A stretch of DNA of 64,000 nt, taken from the NCBI GenBank assembly GCA_002343985.1, contig DDTB01000010.1:217969-281968 (forward strand). Reading direction: 5' to 3'. The notes beneath the pieces were generated by a model. It saw only the letters and a program-made list of their open reading frames with translations. It searched no databases and was not told the origin of the DNA. The stretch's first letter is position 1. The number at the start of each line of letters is the position of its first letter. Made by a program: the position numbers and the translations under genes. The DNA is from Chitinophagaceae bacterium UBA2375. Its GTDB lineage: Bacteria; Bacteroidota; Bacteroidia; Chitinophagales; Chitinophagaceae. Below, in pieces: positions 17,771 to 25,717 of this stretch.

Positions 17771-18457
17771 TTGGAAACGATTGACCTGTTGAAATGGACG
17801 CTGAATGCTTTTGAACTGGCGGCCTGCATTGCCGGCTTTCTGAACTGGCAAAAGCTGAAAAACACTTACTGGAAATATTTTCCTGTTTATCTCGGAATTA
17901 TTTTCCTTGCTGAAATGACAGGAAAGTACTTAAACGTCCATGAAATGTTTGCATGGAAAGTGGGCCTGTACAACTATTTCGTAATACCACTGGAAATTTT
18001 ATTTTTCATCTGGCTTTTTTACAAGGAATTATCAAACACCATTTACCGGTGGCTGCCTTTGGTAGCTGCCGGTATTTATGTTAGCTGCTGGGCGATAGAT
18101 ATGTTTTTCATCAGCAAGCAACCTTTATGGTGGGTACAGTCATTTTCGTACGCTGTAGGCATTGTATGCCTGTTATCATTGATACTGAGTTACCTGGTAC
18201 ACCTGACAAATTCAGAAGATATCCTTTTAATCAGGCAAAAGCCGATGTTTTGGGTATGCCTGGGTTTGTTTGTGTTTTATTTCTGTACGCTGCCTTTTTA
18301 TGGGATGGGGAATTACCTGTTTCATAAGCATCCTTCCATCTATATCGGTTACGCGTATGCGACATATTTCCTTAATTTCATCATGTATTCATTTTTTATC
18401 CTGTCCACAATATGGGGGATTCCGAAATTATCATATTCATTACGTTCATCACACTGA
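17771..18457 (+). CDS. Seven-TM membrane protein, probable sensor partner
   Basis: 228 residues starting at TTG (17771-17773); no ATG or GTG in the frame gives a full first helix. Seven hydrophobic helices are visible at about 8-24, 35-52, 64-84, 92-112, 124-142, 158-178 and 193-213, with very short loops and many Trp, Tyr and Phe residues. There is no soluble domain. Its last 46 bases overlap the start of the histidine kinase in another frame, so translation is probably coupled. By context it is likely the membrane sensing module for that kinase, which has only one TM helix and no sensor of its own. I do not recognise a named family. Confidence 0.8.
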   Translation: METIDLLKWTLNAFELAACIAGFLNWQKLKNTYWKYFPVYLGIIFLAEMTGKYLNVHEMFAWKVGLYNYFVIPLEILFFIWLFYKELSNTIYRWLPLVAAGIYVSCWAIDMFFISKQPLWWVQSFSYAVGIVCLLSLILSYLVHLTNSEDILLIRQKPMFWVCLGLFVFYFCTLPFYGMGNYLFHKHPSIYIGYAYATYFLNFIMYSFFILSTIWGIPKLSYSLRSSH

Positions 18458-19191
18458 TCAGCCTGGCGTTCATCATTGTGATTGTTATGCTGGTGTTGCG
18501 TTACCGGAAACGTAAGCTGCTGTATGAGCATGAGCAGCAACTGGCTAAGGAAACGCACCGCATGGAATTGCTCAATGTAAAGACGGAAGTGCAGTCTGAA
18601 ACCATGCACCAGATTGGCATTGAAATACACGATTCCATCGCGCAGAAGCTAACCTTGGCTTCATTGCATATCCTGCGTACGGAACACGAATACAACCATT
18701 TACCCATCCGGGAAGCGCTTTTACAAAGCAGTGAATTGATCAATGAATCGCTGGATGATTTAAGGTTGTTATCAAGAAGGCTGCAAATGCAAATCGGCGC
18801 ACAAACAGACCTTGTTGAAAACCTGAGGGCAGAAGCCAATAAAGTCAGGCAGTTGAAGATTTGTGATGTTCTGTTTGATACAGACAGGTCCAGTATTATG
18901 GTGGATAACCAGATTGGGTTAACCATACAGCGACTGGTGCAGGAACTGATTCAAAACAGCCTGAAGCATGCAGGTTGTTCCTGCATCCACATCAGGCTTG
19001 AAGCCGGCGACCATGAATTGAAAATGATGGTGCAGGATGATGGCAAAGGTTTTCAGTATCATGAAAAAATAGATTCCCCGGGCATGGGTTTGAAAAATAT
19101 TGAAAAACGGGCGGCATTAATTGGGGCGATAACCCGGTTTGACAGTAAACCCAATGAGGGGACAAGGTTTACATTAACCCTTGCACAATAA
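18412..19191 (+). CDS. HisKA_3 sensor histidine kinase
   Basis: 259 residues. One TM helix (about 6-29) is followed by a coiled linker (EHEQQLAKETHRMELLNVKTE), then a HisKA_3 dimerisation domain with His73 in GIEIHDSIAQKL, and a HATPase domain with N box LVQELIQNSLKHAG and G box DDGKGF near 205-210. The kinase is short because it lacks any extracellular or PAS/GAF input domain. It overlaps the 7-TM gene by 46 bases and precedes the NarL-type regulator by 9 bases, so the three are one operon. Phosphotransfer to that regulator is the expected reaction. Confidence 0.93.
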   Translation: MGDSEIIIFITFITLISLAFIIVIVMLVLRYRKRKLLYEHEQQLAKETHRMELLNVKTEVQSETMHQIGIEIHDSIAQKLTLASLHILRTEHEYNHLPIREALLQSSELINESLDDLRLLSRRLQMQIGAQTDLVENLRAEANKVRQLKICDVLFDTDRSSIMVDNQIGLTIQRLVQELIQNSLKHAGCSCIHIRLEAGDHELKMMVQDDGKGFQYHEKIDSPGMGLKNIEKRAALIGAITRFDSKPNEGTRFTLTLAQ

Positions 19192-19200
19192 ATAACAAAT

Positions 19201-19848
19201 ATGTCAACTTCAATAGTCATTGCAGACGACCACTTGCTGATAGCCAAAGCGATTTCAGGGATAATTGAACAGTTCCGCCATTTTACAGTATTATATGAAG
19301 TGGAAAACGGCCTTGCCTTACAGGAAAAATTCAAGAACCCAAAGAACATACCGGATATTTTATTGCTGGACATCTCCATGCCCCTGATGGATGGTTTCGA
19401 AACAGCCCGCTGGATCAGCCAGGAGTATCCGCATGTTCAGGTTATGGCATTAACCATGCAGAACGAAGATGAAGCCTTGATTAAAATGATCAAATCCGGG
19501 GCAAAAGGGTTCCTGCATAAAAATATCCATCCCACCGAACTTGAAGCGGCATTGGATTCGTTGGTGCAAAAGGGATATTATTTCCCGGATTGGGCGACGG
19601 GGAAATTATTACATACTATCGCCAGCCCGGAAAAAGCGGAACAGTCCCAAATTGTATTAAACCAAAGGGAGATAGAATTCCTGAAACTGGCGGCCACCGA
19701 ACTTACATATAAGGAAATCGGTGAAAAATTATATTGCAGTCCGCGAACGGTAGAAGGCTACCGTGATGCGCTGTTCGAGAAATTAAACCTCAAAACCCGG
19801 ATTGGCCTGGTGGTTTATGGCATCAGGAACAAGATTATCGATATTTAG
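19201..19848 (+). CDS. NarL/FixJ-family response regulator
   Basis: 215 residues: receiver domain with acidic pair in VIADDH, phospho-acceptor Asp57 in ILLLDISMPLMDG and Lys near 106 (GAKGFLHKN), then a LuxR-type HTH at about 150-215 (LNQREIEFLKLAATELTYKEIGEKL, SPRTVEGYRDALFEKL). It follows the HisKA_3 kinase by 9 bases and should be its partner. It is convergent with hutU, only 2 bases separating the two stops, and no terminator is visible between them. Target promoters are unknown; the inverted repeat at 17732-17753 is one candidate for autoregulation. Confidence 0.93.
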   Translation: MSTSIVIADDHLLIAKAISGIIEQFRHFTVLYEVENGLALQEKFKNPKNIPDILLLDISMPLMDGFETARWISQEYPHVQVMALTMQNEDEALIKMIKSGAKGFLHKNIHPTELEAALDSLVQKGYYFPDWATGKLLHTIASPEKAEQSQIVLNQREIEFLKLAATELTYKEIGEKLYCSPRTVEGYRDALFEKLNLKTRIGLVVYGIRNKIIDI

Positions 19849-19850
19849 AC

Positions 19851-21563
19851 TTAACCTAATTTTTCGTGGATGTCGAGATGGTGTTCTAGCGCTGTTTTCG
19901 CAGCGATATCATAACCGGCGTCCATGTGGCGGATAACACCCATACCAGGGTCGTTGCGCAATACTCGGCTCAGCCTGGCAGCGGCGGCATCAGTACCATC
20001 GGCAACAATCACCATTCCGGAATGAATCGAATAACCCATGCCAACCCCTCCGCCATGGTGCAGGGAAACCCAACTGGCGCCACCCGCGATGTTTACGAAT
20101 GCATTTAATATCGGCCAGTCTGCCACAGCGTCGCTGCCATCGAGCATAGCTTCCGTTTCACGGTTGGGGGATGCTACGGAGCCTGTATCCAGGTGATCCC
20201 TGCCTATAACAATAGGTGCTTGAACTTTCCCGGTACGCACCAATTCATTAAACGCCAAACCCGCTTTTTCCCGCTCGCCCTGGCCAAGCCAGCAGATCCT
20301 TGCTGGCAATCCCTGGAAAGCGATTTTTTCCTTTGCCATTTTCATCCAGCGGATCATGCCTTTATTTTCGGGGAAGAGATTCATGATAACTTCATCGGTT
20401 ACGGCGATATCGTTTGGGTCTCCGCTGAGCGCCGCCCACCTGAACGGGCCTTTACCCTCACAGAATAAAGGGCGTATATAAGCGGGTACGAACCCGGGGA
20501 AATCAAAGCAACGGCCGGGTTTAACGCCGGCGCCCAAACTGCCTGCATGTTTCTCTTCAAACTCACGGGCCCGTCCCCTGATATTGTTGCCATAATCAAA
20601 TGTGATGGCACCTTTATCCATTAAGGCAAGCATCAATTGCACATGCTTATGCATGCTTTCGTAACTCAACCTTAGATATTCATCGGGATTTTGTTCCCTC
20701 AGTACATTGGCTTCTTCATTGCTGAGTGTGTGAGGGATATAACCCACTAAAGGATCATGCGCGGATGTTTGGTCAGTAAGCGTATCAGGAATGATGCCCC
20801 TTTCAATCAACCGTTCAAGGAGATGTATGGCATTGCATAATACACCGATGCTGCGGGCTTTTCTTTCCTGTTTATATCTTAACGCGGCATCAATAGCTTC
20901 ATCAATATCAGTAAATTTTTCATCCAGGTACCTGGTTTCAATTCTTTTGTCGATGCGCCATTCTTCCACTTCCGCAACCAGCGCTACACCCTCATTCATG
21001 GTGATGGCCAATGGCTGGGCGCCACCCATGCCACCCAGACCGGCAGTTACATTCAGTGTGCCTTCTAATGTTCCGCCAAAATGTTTGTCGGAAGCGGCTG
21101 CATATGTTTCATAAGTGCCCTGCACGATGCCCTGTGAACCGATATAAATCCATGAACCCGCGGTCATTTGCCCGTACATCATCAATCCCTTTTGTTCAAG
21201 CTCGTCGAAATGCTTCCAGTTGGCCCAATTAGGCACCAGTTGTGAGTTGCTGATCAGAACCCTCGGGCAATCCGGATTTGTTTTCAGGATGGCTACGGGC
21301 TTACCGCTTTGGATCAACAATGACTCATCGTTCTCCAGCACTTTCAATGCCTGGATGATTTTATCGAGCGATGCAATGTCGCGCGCAGCCTTGCCCCTGC
21401 CCCCATACACAATCAGGTCTTCGGGCCTTTCGGCTACCGCCGGATCCAGGTTGTTGAGGAGCATGCGAAGGGCCGCTTCCTGCACCCATCCTTTACATTG
21501 CAATGTATTGCCAGTGGGTGTGGCATATTTCGTGTATTCGTAACGGGTAGTTGTTGATGACAT
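19851..21563 (-). CDS. hutU: Urocanate hydratase
   Basis: 570 residues, close to the usual 550-570 of urocanase. It converts urocanate to imidazolone propionate, the second step of histidine degradation, in the cytoplasm using tightly bound NAD+. Supporting strings are GRGKAARD, the NAD-binding GLGGMGGAQPLAI, the ARICWLGQGERE segment with the conserved Cys, and the C-terminal HHGGGVGMGYSIHSG. It is followed by, but not overlapping, the small 77-residue gene upstream at 21606, and is near hutH (22707) on the same strand. The genes for the third and fourth steps (hutI, hutG) are not in the window. Confidence 0.97.
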   Translation of the reverse strand: MSSTTTRYEYTKYATPTGNTLQCKGWVQEAALRMLLNNLDPAVAERPEDLIVYGGRGKAARDIASLDKIIQALKVLENDESLLIQSGKPVAILKTNPDCPRVLISNSQLVPNWANWKHFDELEQKGLMMYGQMTAGSWIYIGSQGIVQGTYETYAAASDKHFGGTLEGTLNVTAGLGGMGGAQPLAITMNEGVALVAEVEEWRIDKRIETRYLDEKFTDIDEAIDAALRYKQERKARSIGVLCNAIHLLERLIERGIIPDTLTDQTSAHDPLVGYIPHTLSNEEANVLREQNPDEYLRLSYESMHKHVQLMLALMDKGAITFDYGNNIRGRAREFEEKHAGSLGAGVKPGRCFDFPGFVPAYIRPLFCEGKGPFRWAALSGDPNDIAVTDEVIMNLFPENKGMIRWMKMAKEKIAFQGLPARICWLGQGEREKAGLAFNELVRTGKVQAPIVIGRDHLDTGSVASPNRETEAMLDGSDAVADWPILNAFVNIAGGASWVSLHHGGGVGMGYSIHSGMVIVADGTDAAAARLSRVLRNDPGMGVIRHMDAGYDIAAKTALEHHLDIHEKLG

Positions 21564-21605
21564 GAGATTTTGTATAAATATGCTGATTGAAATATTTTTA
21601 GGTCA

Positions 21606-21839
21606 CTAGTTTTTTGTACCGGGGTCTTCAGGATCAATTTTATAGGCGTCCCAATCTATGTTACCGGTATCCACATCATTTGGCTTTTGCGATTCATCGC
21701 CTGGATCAACCGGGTGCCTGCGCCGGTTTTCAATGACATAAGGAACAACATCTCCCATCAGTTGGTTCAGTAATTCCTCATCTTCAATGGAATCGATCAA
21801 CTGGTGAATGGCTTTCCGTAATTCGTCTTTTGATTGCAT
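21606..21839 (-). CDS. Small acidic protein of unknown function
   Basis: 77 residues from the ATG at 21837-21839 (MQSKDELRKAI). The first half is a helical segment (LRKAIHQLIDSIEDEELLNQLMGDVVPYVIENR); the second is acidic and proline rich (DPGDESQKPNDVDTGNIDWDAYKIDPEDPG) and probably disordered. It has the character of a small regulator or adaptor, but I recognise no family. It ends 42 bases upstream of hutU on the same strand and may be in its transcript. It is divergent from deoD. Confidence 0.6.
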   Translation of the reverse strand: MQSKDELRKAIHQLIDSIEDEELLNQLMGDVVPYVIENRRRHPVDPGDESQKPNDVDTGNIDWDAYKIDPEDPGTKN

Positions 21840-21920
21840 ACCTTCTTTTAACAAAAATACCAAAAATTACAGCCTGATCATGCCTGGATCTGCCCCGGTA
21901 ACCGAATTTTCAGAATACCA

Positions 21921-21928
21921 TATATTTG
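21921..21928 (+). promoter_or_regulatory. Putative -7 promoter element of deoD
   Basis: TATATTTG is a perfect TAnnTTTG match. It predicts a transcript with a leader of about 50 bases before the deoD ATG at 21985. Confidence 0.5.
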
Positions 21929-21984
21929 CCGTTTCCCTGAACCCTTCACGGGGATCCAGATGCATTAAACAGAAACCAAAGATC

Positions 21985-22710
21985 ATGAGTGTACATATTA
22001 ACGCGAAAAAAGAAGAAATAGCTCCCATAGTGTTGTTGGCAGGCGACCCGTTAAGGGCCAAATATATCGCTGAGCAGTTTTTGCCCGACCATCAATTGGT
22101 AAGCACTACCAGAAATGCATTTTACTATACCGGAACTTACCAGGGTACCCGTGTAACCGTTGGCGCCAGTGGTATGGGCTGCCCTTCCATCGGTATTTAT
22201 TCTTATGAACTCTATAATGAGTATGATGTGCAATGCATCATTCGCATCGGAACGGCAGGTGCTTATACCAATGAGATCAAATTATATGATGTCATTAATG
22301 TTGATGTAGCATATAGCGAATCTACTTATGCAAGGGAAGCATTTGGCTATGCTGAAGACCATATCGCGCACCAGGGGAACGCGTACCAACTGATTAATGA
22401 AACGGCGGCCCGACTTGATTTCCCTTTGATCCGGGCCAATATCCACAGCAGTGATGTTTTTTACAGGAGCAAGCCCGGCACCCCGCCAATGGCCGCGCAA
22501 AACCAGTGCCCTGCCGTGGAAATGGAAGCATTCTCTTTATTTGCGAATGCAAAATACCTGGGTAAAATGGCCGCAACCATACTGACCATTTCAGACATCA
22601 TACCCACACACGAAGCCATCACACCGGAGCAAAGGCAATCAACATTGGATAAAATGGCCCGCCTCGCATTGGAATCCGTAGTGACCATTTCAAATTCCTG
22701 GAAAGCTTAA
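21985..22710 (+). CDS. deoD: Purine-nucleoside phosphorylase
   Basis: 241 residues from the ATG at 21985 (MSVHINAKKEEIAP), the start that aligns with hexameric DeoD proteins; a longer frame upstream lies before the promoter element. Phosphorolysis of purine nucleosides gives the free base and ribose 1-phosphate. Key residues fall at E. coli numbering: His4, Gly20, Arg24 (GDPLRAKYI), Arg43, Arg87 (IRIGTAGA), Glu179-Met180-Glu181 (AVEMEAF) and catalytic Asp204 (TISDIIPTHE). The stop overlaps the stop of hutH on the other strand in a shared TTAA. It is the only purine-salvage gene here. Confidence 0.95.
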   Translation: MSVHINAKKEEIAPIVLLAGDPLRAKYIAEQFLPDHQLVSTTRNAFYYTGTYQGTRVTVGASGMGCPSIGIYSYELYNEYDVQCIIRIGTAGAYTNEIKLYDVINVDVAYSESTYAREAFGYAEDHIAHQGNAYQLINETAARLDFPLIRANIHSSDVFYRSKPGTPPMAAQNQCPAVEMEAFSLFANAKYLGKMAATILTISDIIPTHEAITPEQRQSTLDKMARLALESVVTISNSWKA

Positions 22711-24188
22711 GGTTGATGCCTTCGGAGGAATGACACCGTTTTCATCATGTCTTCATGTAAATAACGGTCTGCATCGTTGAAGCTGACTTCATTCCTGTAA
22801 GAGGCAACGATTTTTTCCAGCGCTGCCGATGATTGGAGCGGCCTCCTGAATTCCAGCGCCTGAACGGCAATCATCAATTCAATTGCCAGAACCTTTTCGA
22901 GGTTATCTACTACCCTTTTGCACTTTGTAGCCGCGTTAGCGCCCATGCTGACATGGTCTTCCTGGTTATTGCTTGAAGGAATCGTATCTACCGATGCGGG
23001 CGTGCATAATTGTTTGTTCTCGCTCACTATACCTGCAGCCGTGTACTGCGGGATCATGAATCCTGAATGCAGCCCCGGGTCTTTTACTAAGAATAAAGGT
23101 AAACCCCGCTGGCCGCTGATGAGTTGATACATCCTTCGTTCCGAAATGCTTGACAGTTCGCTCACCGCAATGGCTAAAAAATCGGCGCCTAATGCAAGTG
23201 GCTGGCCATGGAAATTTCCTCCACTGACAACCAGGTCTTCTTCAGGAAAAATATTAGGATTGTCGGTAACGGAATTGATCTCTGTGATAAAGACCGATAG
23301 CACATAACGGATGGCATCAATGCTCGCTCCATGAACCTGGGGAATGCACCGGAACGAATATGGATCCTGTACCTGTTTTTTAGGTTGATCCTGTATCTGG
23401 CTGCCCGAAAGCCAGTTGCGTAAGCTTGCTGCAGCTTCCGTTTGCCCGGTGTGTGGGCGAATTTCGTGTATGCGTGGGTGTAAGGGATGCGACACACAGT
23501 CAAACGCGTCAAAGCTGATCGCAGCGATGGCCTGGGCCCAATCATATAATGTTGTTGCCCTGTACAAATTATACAAACCGAATGCCGACATAAACTGCGT
23601 TCCGTTGATCAATGCCAGCCCTTCCTTGCTTTGCAGCCTGATCGGTTCCCAGCCAAGCATCGACAATGCTTTGCCCGCATGCAACCTTTCCCCTTTGTGC
23701 CAAACCTCACCTTCTCCAATCAGGGGAAGGCAAAGGTGACTGAGTGGCGCGAGGTCGCCGGATGCACCCAATGATCCTTGCGCATACACAACTGGAATGA
23801 CGTTGTGGTTGAGCATGTCGGCCAGGCGTTGCACCGTATCTGGCTGTACACCGGAATGACCGTAACACAGCGACTTAATTTTCAGCATCAGCATCAGCCT
23901 CACAATATCAGAAGGTATCTCATCACCCATGCCACAAGCATGTGATAATAAAAGGTTGCGTTGCAATGCTTCTAACTGGCTTTTGGCAATCGCCACGTTT
24001 TGCAGGTACCCAAACCCTGTATTGATGCCATAAAAAAGGGCATCCGAATCGTTCATTTTTTGATTGAGGTATTGCCGGCAGGCTTCGATGCGTTGCATTG
24101 CGGATGGGGCAATATGCACCTGGGGGCGCTCTGAGATGAAATGACAAACCGACTGAAAATCGGTATGGTCAGTGTCGATATTATACAT
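22707..24188 (-). CDS. hutH: Histidine ammonia-lyase
   Basis: 493 residues, near the family's usual 500. It deaminates L-histidine to trans-urocanate and ammonia, the first step of histidine catabolism. The Ala142-Ser143-Gly144 triad in GSLGASGDLAPLS cyclises into the MIO prosthetic group; the YGINTGFG motif at 53-60 supplies the active-site Tyr. Further support is QDPYSFRCIPQVHG and SVTDNPNIF. It feeds hutU, 1.1 kb downstream on the same strand, but deoD and a small gene lie between them, so the two hut genes are probably separate transcription units. Confidence 0.97.
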   Translation of the reverse strand: MYNIDTDHTDFQSVCHFISERPQVHIAPSAMQRIEACRQYLNQKMNDSDALFYGINTGFGYLQNVAIAKSQLEALQRNLLLSHACGMGDEIPSDIVRLMLMLKIKSLCYGHSGVQPDTVQRLADMLNHNVIPVVYAQGSLGASGDLAPLSHLCLPLIGEGEVWHKGERLHAGKALSMLGWEPIRLQSKEGLALINGTQFMSAFGLYNLYRATTLYDWAQAIAAISFDAFDCVSHPLHPRIHEIRPHTGQTEAAASLRNWLSGSQIQDQPKKQVQDPYSFRCIPQVHGASIDAIRYVLSVFITEINSVTDNPNIFPEEDLVVSGGNFHGQPLALGADFLAIAVSELSSISERRMYQLISGQRGLPLFLVKDPGLHSGFMIPQYTAAGIVSENKQLCTPASVDTIPSSNNQEDHVSMGANAATKCKRVVDNLEKVLAIELMIAVQALEFRRPLQSSAALEKIVASYRNEVSFNDADRYLHEDMMKTVSFLRRHQP

Positions 24189-24203
24189 GTTGAAGGGTTA
24201 AAA

Positions 24204-24227
24204 GGCCATCTTTTGTTCAGGATGGCC
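24204..24227 (-). promoter_or_regulatory. Leader stem-loop of hutH
   Basis: On the minus strand GGCCATC, a 10-base loop and GATGGCC are followed by TTTTAA. It lies 16 bases before the start codon and immediately after the predicted transcription start, so it could be an attenuator or a 5-prime mRNA-stabilising hairpin. Confidence 0.4.
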
Positions 24228-24229
24228 GC

Positions 24230-24237
24230 CAAATGTA
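24230..24237 (-). promoter_or_regulatory. Putative -7 promoter element of hutH
   Basis: TACATTTG on the minus strand is a perfect TAnnTTTG match, 41 bases upstream of the hutH start codon. Confidence 0.5.
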
Positions 24238-24269
24238 AATAAATTTATATTGCAGAAAATATCAGTCGC

Positions 24270-25277
24270 ATGAAACTTATACCAGCTTTTCTATGCCTGC
24301 TTTTAACCATTGGGACTGCTTCACAGGCACAACAGGTCCAGGTGCTGACCAAGGGCACACCCACATCCATCCGCGGTTTAAGTGTGGTGAACGATGATGT
24401 GGTTTGGGTGAGTGGCAGCGCCGGAAAAGTGGGCCGTTCCATAGATGGCGGATTGCATTGGGAATGGCACACGGTCAGGGGGTATGAGAAAACGGAATTC
24501 AGGGATATCGAAGCATTTGATGACCAAACGGCCCTGATCATGGGCATTGGCGAACCGGCTTATATCCTGCGCACCACTGATGGCGGCCAGAACTGGCAGT
24601 TGGTATATAAAAATGATAAAAAGGGAATGTTCCTCGACGCGATGGAATTCTGGAATGAGCAAAGCGGCATCGTGATTGGTGACCCAATAGACGGCAGGTT
24701 TTTCATTGCCCGCACTTTTGATAATGGGGTGAGCTGGAATGAAATTCCAGAACCCAATAAGCCACAGGCCATCCAGGGAGAAGCATGCTTTGCGAGCAGC
24801 GGTACCAATGTACGTGCCGTACAAAAATCAGAAGCTGTTTTTGTCAGTGGTGGCCTGCAGTCGTTCCTGCACATCCGCGATCAAAAAATAAAAATACCCC
24901 TGATGGAAGGCCGAGAAAGCACAGGTGCCAATTCATTTGCATTTAAACATCCGTACACATACATGGTTGTTGGCGGTGATTTTAACCAGCGTGACAGTAT
25001 TGGCGGTAATTGCGCGATCACCCGCGACAGGGGCAAAAGCTGGGAGATCCCGGCTGTTCCACCCCATGGATACCGAAGCTGCGTTGAGCACATTGGAAAA
25101 AAAGAATGGCTGACCTGCGGTTTAAATGGTGTGGATTACAGCTATGATGACGGTCTGAGTTTTTCACTCATCAGCCAGGAAGGTTTTCATGTATGCCGAA
25201 AAGCCAAAAAAGGCAACGCGGTTTTCCTTGCCGGCGGAAATGGAAAAATCGGGAAGTTTATAAAGCAGCAAAAATGA
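24270..25277 (+). CDS. Secreted BNR/Ycf48-like beta-propeller protein
   Basis: 335 residues with a signal peptide (about 1-21, ending SQAQ). The mature protein is a propeller of Asp-box/BNR repeats: GRSIDGGLHWEWH, LRTTDGGQNWQLVY, ARTFDNGVSWNEI, TRDRGKSWEI and YSYDDGLSFSLI all show S/T-x-D-x-G-x-x-W/F spacing. Such proteins are often annotated as oxidoreductase or photosystem II assembly factor (Ycf48)-like; no redox motif is visible, so I give only the fold. Exported and probably periplasmic or surface bound. It is divergent from hutH and convergent with the DUF486 gene, whose stop is 2 bases away. Confidence 0.85.
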   Translation: MKLIPAFLCLLLTIGTASQAQQVQVLTKGTPTSIRGLSVVNDDVVWVSGSAGKVGRSIDGGLHWEWHTVRGYEKTEFRDIEAFDDQTALIMGIGEPAYILRTTDGGQNWQLVYKNDKKGMFLDAMEFWNEQSGIVIGDPIDGRFFIARTFDNGVSWNEIPEPNKPQAIQGEACFASSGTNVRAVQKSEAVFVSGGLQSFLHIRDQKIKIPLMEGRESTGANSFAFKHPYTYMVVGGDFNQRDSIGGNCAITRDRGKSWEIPAVPPHGYRSCVEHIGKKEWLTCGLNGVDYSYDDGLSFSLISQEGFHVCRKAKKGNAVFLAGGNGKIGKFIKQQK

Positions 25278-25279
25278 GT

Positions 25280-25612
25280 TTATTTCTTAAACATGAAATA
25301 TACAGCCCCAAGCAACAATATAAAGCTGACCAGGTATTTCCAGTGAAAAGGTTCTTTTAGGTAATACACGGCAAATACGCAGAACACGACTAAAGTGATG
25401 ACTTCCTGTATCATCTTTAACTGAAAGCCTGATACGCCGCTGGCAAAGCCCAGCCTGTTGGCGGGCACCATCAGGCAGTATTCGAAAAAAGCGATCCCCC
25501 AACTGATGAGGATGGCTTTCCATAAAGGCATGCCGGTGTTTTTCAAATGCCCGTACCAGGCAATTGTCATGAAGATATTGGACATAGTCAGTAACAGTAT
25601 GGTGCGCAGCAT
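25280..25612 (-). CDS. DMT/DUF486-family membrane protein
   Basis: A 110-residue hydrophobic protein with four TM helices (about 2-20, 30-48, 64-84, 91-108). The strings TMSNIFMTIAWYGHLK, AFFEYCLMVPANRLG and FQLKMIQEVITLVVFCVF are characteristic of DUF486, a small family in the drug/metabolite transporter clan. Such single-bundle proteins would work as dimers. The transported compound, if any, is not known. It is downstream of smc on the same strand but separated from it by a strong terminator. Confidence 0.88.
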   Translation of the reverse strand: MLRTILLLTMSNIFMTIAWYGHLKNTGMPLWKAILISWGIAFFEYCLMVPANRLGFASGVSGFQLKMIQEVITLVVFCVFAVYYLKEPFHWKYLVSFILLLGAVYFMFKK

Positions 25613-25630
25613 AACTAATCATTCAATGTG

Positions 25631-25663
25631 AAAAAAAGAAAGGGCAGGTCGAAAAACCTGCCC
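25631..25663 (-). terminator. Rho-independent terminator of smc
   Basis: Perfect 8-bp stem GGGCAGGT/ACCTGCCC with a 6-base loop, followed on the minus strand by TTTCTTTTTTT. It starts 55 bases after the smc stop. Confidence 0.85.
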
Positions 25664-25717
25664 GGGGGATTACATAACGGTAAAGGGTAACCGAATCATT
25701 TGTATTAAAGAATACAA

